Source: Hypomesus transpacificus
Taxonomy: Eukaryota; Chordata; Actinopteri; Osmeriformes; Osmeridae
DNA length: 64,000 bases
Assembly (NCBI RefSeq): GCF_021917145.1
Contig: NC_061062.1
Span: 824,186 to 888,185 of the forward strand
Direction: 5' to 3'
Shown here: in pieces, positions 60,430-64,000 of the stretch
Layout of the letters: each line of letters opens with the position of its first letter
How positions within the stretch are numbered: the stretch's first letter is position 1
Made by a program: the position numbers and the translations under genes
Notes under the pieces: generated by a model
Seen by the model: only the letters and a program-made list of their open reading frames with translations
The model's database searches: none
Told to the model about the DNA's origin: nothing

Positions 60430-62624
60430 ATGGCCGAAGGAGGAGACGCAGACTGGGAGTTGTGCAAAGAGAACATCCAGCCTCTGAAAGGGGGTCGAGC
60501 TATTGCTGCTTTAAACCAGGCACTCAGTCTCCAGGACGGCTTTAGCTCGGCCACTAACCAACACAAACAGTACGGAAATGATTAAGAACAACTGACCCAG
60601 AGCAAAATCTTGACAAACTTGTTTTGTAACAAATAATAATGTTCTTTTCCTATCTCCGCAGGGCATTTGAGTCTGAACTGCGATTGTATGATGGGGACGA
60701 CCCGCTTGATGTTTGGGATCGGTAACAAAATTAACTAACATTACACTGCTGACATTATTCAGGAAATACATTTATTGACTTGTGTTTTCCTTCTTTTAAC
60801 CATATTCTATCCTGAACAGGTATGTAAAATGGACCGAGCAGACCTTTCCTCAGGGGGGAAAGGAAAGTAACCTTAGCGTGCTGTTGGAGCGAGCGGTGAT
60901 GCGCTTTACCAAGGAAAATAAATATCACAACGATGTCCGCTATATTGACTTGTGGATTAAATTTGTAAGTATTACATTGAGTATTTCTCAGTTTGTTTGA
61001 CATAGTCCCCCCCAAAGAGAGCTGGTTTTATTCACCAATTGAGTCCGTCATACCTGTGTCTGTCATAGGCGGAGAACTGTCCAGAGCCTTTGGATGTCTA
61101 CAGATACATGCAAGCCCAGGGGATCGGGACAATGCAGGCGGCTTTTTACATTGCCTGGTCTGAGGAGTATGAGAAACAGGCTAACTACCGCAAGGCAGAC
61201 ACCGTCTACCAGGAGGGCTTTAGGTGTCATGCTGAACCTCTGGAGAAACTGAAGCAGTTTCACAAGTGAGTTACTGTGACACAGCAGCTGCTACACAACC
61301 TTCACTTTGACTTTTGATGTATTCTTTAGCTGAAATTAGTAAATCTTCCAGTTAGACTGTTTGTTGGTTGTGATCCACAGAGGTCTGCAGGCCCGTGTTT
61401 CCAGGCAGGTGATGACAGGCATGTTGGAGGAGGATGAGGAGGATGCTGCCAGAGTCAAGGAGCAGGAGAGAATGTCTCTGGTCGACCTCAAGCACAGGGG
61501 CAAGAAGAAAGCTATCGCACCCATTAACAGAGTGGGTGCAGCTCTCAGCAGTAAGCCCTCCTCAATATCTCATCCTCTCTGTCTCAGCTGACGCTGTGAT
61601 TCACCAATACAGAACTCTTTCCATCGCCGTGGGTTTAATTGCAGCAGATGAAGCCATCCTTCTGTGTTTGTTGACAGGTAAGTCAAGTGGGCTGCCGTCG
61701 CAGGGAGAAGCTGCGGCCGGAAGCGGCTCCAACACTCGCTTCAGGGTGTTTGATGAGAACCGAGCGGTCAGCGCTGCGCCGGAAGAACCAAGGTTGGAGT
61801 TGTGGATGGCTCCGCCCACGTCCAGGGCCAAGGAGAACGAGCAGAGGCCAGAGAAATGGAGCAGCATTAAGGTACAGAACTGTCTAAGCGAGGGGGGTGT
61901 TGTTCAGAAGAAGGTTCTGAAGCAGACATGACAGCCTGAGAGGAGGATGAGTGTTGACGTGTGGCTGATCTCTGCAGATGCCTCAGAGATCTAGGTTTGG
62001 TCACGTCGTCGTAGCTCCTCCCAGCGAGCCCAACTTCCAGCCGTTCGTTGAGGAGTCAGACCAGCCTCCAGCCATGTGAGTGGTTACCACTATGACATCA
62101 TTTCTTCTCATTCATTTATTAGGGTCTGAACTCCTGAAGCTAGCAGCTTTTTAATGAGAATCATACAATGAATAATACATTCCTTTTTTACAACTGGGTG
62201 ACTTAACGCCCCCCCCTAAACTGGAGGCCCGTCCTGTGTCTTGTGCTCCTCACATTCCCTGGGTTTATCTCCCCCTTTCTGCCCCCCCTCCCCCAGGACT
62301 CCGTGTAAGATCAACCCTGCAGTGAACTCTGTGTTGTCTGCTCGGAAGCCGTGCCGTGAGGAGACGCCCCTGAAGAGACTGCAGGAGCACTCCCAGCAGG
62401 CGTCCAGCGGGGCGCAGGGCGGGGCAGAGGGCGGGGCGCAGGAACAGAGCATGTACTGCAAGGAGCTGCTGCTCAGCGGCGCCTCCGAGTTCTGCTTCGA
62501 GGAGCTGCGGGCGGAGCGCTACCGGCAGAGAGCGTCAGGGAGGGAAGGCAGAGCGGGCGCTGCCCCCTGGCACACAGGCCTCCAGACCTCCAACCACACG
62601 CTCTCATTCAGAGCAGCTCAGTAG
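60430..62624 (+). CDS. bub1b: BUBR1 (bub1b) lacking the kinase domain, Mad3-like
   Basis: Spindle-checkpoint protein of the mitotic checkpoint complex, which blocks APC/C-CDC20. Exons: 60430-60569, 60662-60721, 60820-60964, 61069-61265, 61381-61550, 61678-61871, 61978-62075, 62297-62624; total 443 residues, all phases consistent. It has KEN1 (CKENIQPLKGGR, residues 13-15), a TPR region (about 45-205, including AENCPEPLDVYRYMQ), ABBA-like FRVFDE (259-264), KEN2 (AKENEQ, 289-291), ABBA-like FQPFVE (322-327) and the BUB3-binding GLEBS (MYCKELLLSG to FCFEELRAE, about 387-408). These mark it as BUBR1 rather than BUB1. Vertebrate BUBR1 is usually about 1,050 residues with a C-terminal (pseudo)kinase; here a stop follows 35 residues after GLEBS, with a poly(A) signal at 62948. 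No kinase exon is visible up to the window end. Confidence 0.93.
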
Positions 62625-62947
62625 GGTTAGCAGTCGGGATGTTTGGATCGTTGTTACGTGTTTAGTTGTCTGTTATCTTTATATGGTTGTTTGTGCTTTT
62701 AGTTTTTTACCAACTGAATGAACTGTATTGGTGCAGGATAGTGCTTAGGGAAACCTGGGGTGCGTCCTACAGTAATTGGACTACATGAGAAGGTTCTATG
62801 CCAGTGGCGAGATTTGTTTTAATTCAAATATATGGTTGTTGAAAAGGCTTGTAGCATGAATATGGTTGAGTAGATAATTCATGTTACTGAAATAAGTCTT
62901 TATCGCTCATTTCAAGTTTAGCTGGTAGGTAATGTGAATTTGCTTTT

Positions 62948-62953
62948 AATAAA
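62948..62953 (+). terminator. bub1b: Poly(A) signal of the short bub1b transcript
   Basis: AATAAA 324 bases after the bub1b stop codon, followed by T/G-rich sequence. It supports transcript termination here. Confidence 0.65.
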
Positions 62954-62959
62954 ACACAT

Positions 62960-64000
62960 TTACTTTACCTCGTCTTCCTGGCTGTGAATATCTGCATGTT
63001 TGAAAACAGACTATTGTTAGAAACGGGGTCAGTTTAATTTATCTCCTGTCTGTGGTGAAATGTGTAGTGTATGTTCTGAACAAAATACATTATCCATGCT
63101 GGATGAAGACTGCTTTGCAGTGTATCACCCCACCAGCAGGGGATGCTCAGGAGTGTGTGTGTGTGAATGGAGCACTCAGTTCATATGTGTTCCTCTGATT
63201 TTGATCTTAATGTCCTTCAAACCTCTAAAGGGGCAGAGTGAAACTGCTGTGCCCCACCCTGCTGGAGGTGCAGGGGGAACAGTCTGGTGGGCTGTCACAG
63301 GCATCAACACAAACAGCTCTAAGAGGGGCTCAATTCATAAATACATGATGCCTCTAAAATACCTCAATGATTCTAACAAAGTGGCTTAATGTATCACTAG
63401 AGGGCAATGTTTTACCTCGGTGTGGGTGACAGTGATCTATGATATAATCAGAACGTTTTGGAATAGTCCTGAGGAGCGATGGTGGAGTGAGGTGGGTCTG
63501 ATCCACTGTGATAGGATCTGCTTCACACCCAGCTCTGAGGGGTAGACAGATAGGTGCCTGACTCATTAGCAAGTGAAAACCAGGCCCTCTGGGATGCAGA
63601 AGCAGAGCTGCTCAGCCCCAGTGAGACCAGCACTGCTGATGGAGAAGGCTGTGGGGCCAGGGAGAGTGAGGAGCTAGGAGGAACAGGCACTTGGACAACA
63701 GGAAGACTCATGTGAACATACACTGCAAGTACAGCAAGGGCCAGGTGAGACTGCTGTTCTCCTCAACGGGTGAGTCCTCAGAAGAAAAGACGGTTTCTTA
63801 GAGAATATCTGATTTTAGAAAACCAATGTGCACATGTGGCTGTTGGAGTCATGTAGCTAGTTGATTCATATTGTTTTCTCAGTAGCATCCGTTCCCTTTG
63901 AAAGTATTAAAATGTAAATCCATGAAAGCGACCAGGAAGTGAGCCAGATGATTCTTGAGACAGATCTTCTTGGCTCTCTGCTGCGGCGCGATGCTACCTG
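62960..64000. other. Spacer at the right edge, nothing recognised
   Basis: I see no conserved exon on either strand. In particular no kinase-domain motif that could continue bub1b is visible. Confidence 0.5.

Noticed and set aside
63523..63723. Short minus frame near the right edge
   Set aside because: Ser/Pro-rich, no recognised domain, no convincing splice signals.

Overview
The window is nuclear DNA from a ray-finned (teleost-type) fish. The evidence is intron-rich vertebrate genes with GT-AG junctions, a tRNA-headed fish SINE with the tail 'gataagagcgtctgccaaatga', L2/Rex-type LINE fragments, and very abundant (CA)n microsatellites and minisatellites. I cannot name the species from the sequence.

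Six protein-coding loci were rebuilt exon by exon; except where a gene leaves the window, every junction keeps the reading frame. (1) 1849-2009, minus: first coding exon of globin X, with an acylated N-terminus and the B12.2 intron; the rest lies beyond the left edge. (2) 3722-28736, minus: an 18-exon RhoGEF, best matched to plekhg3 (17 coding-exon blocks plus a probable non-coding exon at 34.19-34.45 kb). (3) 35789-44992, minus: spint1 (HAI-1), complete, 10 exons, 510 residues. (4) 48538-54862, plus: ppp1r14d-like PP1 inhibitor, 4 exons, 120 residues. (5) 56616-59528, minus: zfyve19 (ANCHR), 11 exons, 424 residues. (6) 60430-62624, plus: a bub1b (BUBR1) gene, 8 exons, 443 residues, ending just after the BUB3-binding motif with no kinase domain.

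Spint1, ppp1r14d, zfyve19 and bub1b all belong to the human 15q15 neighbourhood, so this block is ancestral synteny. Spint1 and ppp1r14d diverge from a 3.5 kb spacer; zfyve19 and bub1b diverge from a 0.9 kb spacer that carries CCAAT boxes and a CHR-like element. The last two both act in division checkpoints.

The most notable observation is the bub1b locus: KEN1, TPR region, two ABBA-like motifs, KEN2 and GLEBS are all kept, but the C-terminal kinase/pseudokinase half is absent and a stop plus poly(A) signal follow directly. This is the layout of yeast Mad3. Other unusual points are a tandemly duplicated in-frame splice donor at the DH-PH junction of plekhg3, a heptad-repeat exon and an 11-base microexon in the same gene, a threefold duplicated acceptor edge split by a LINE in spint1, and a nearly 1 kb GT-rich intron without a stop codon in frame with the first Kunitz domain. 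Much of the non-coding DNA is tandem repeat and produces long but spurious open frames.
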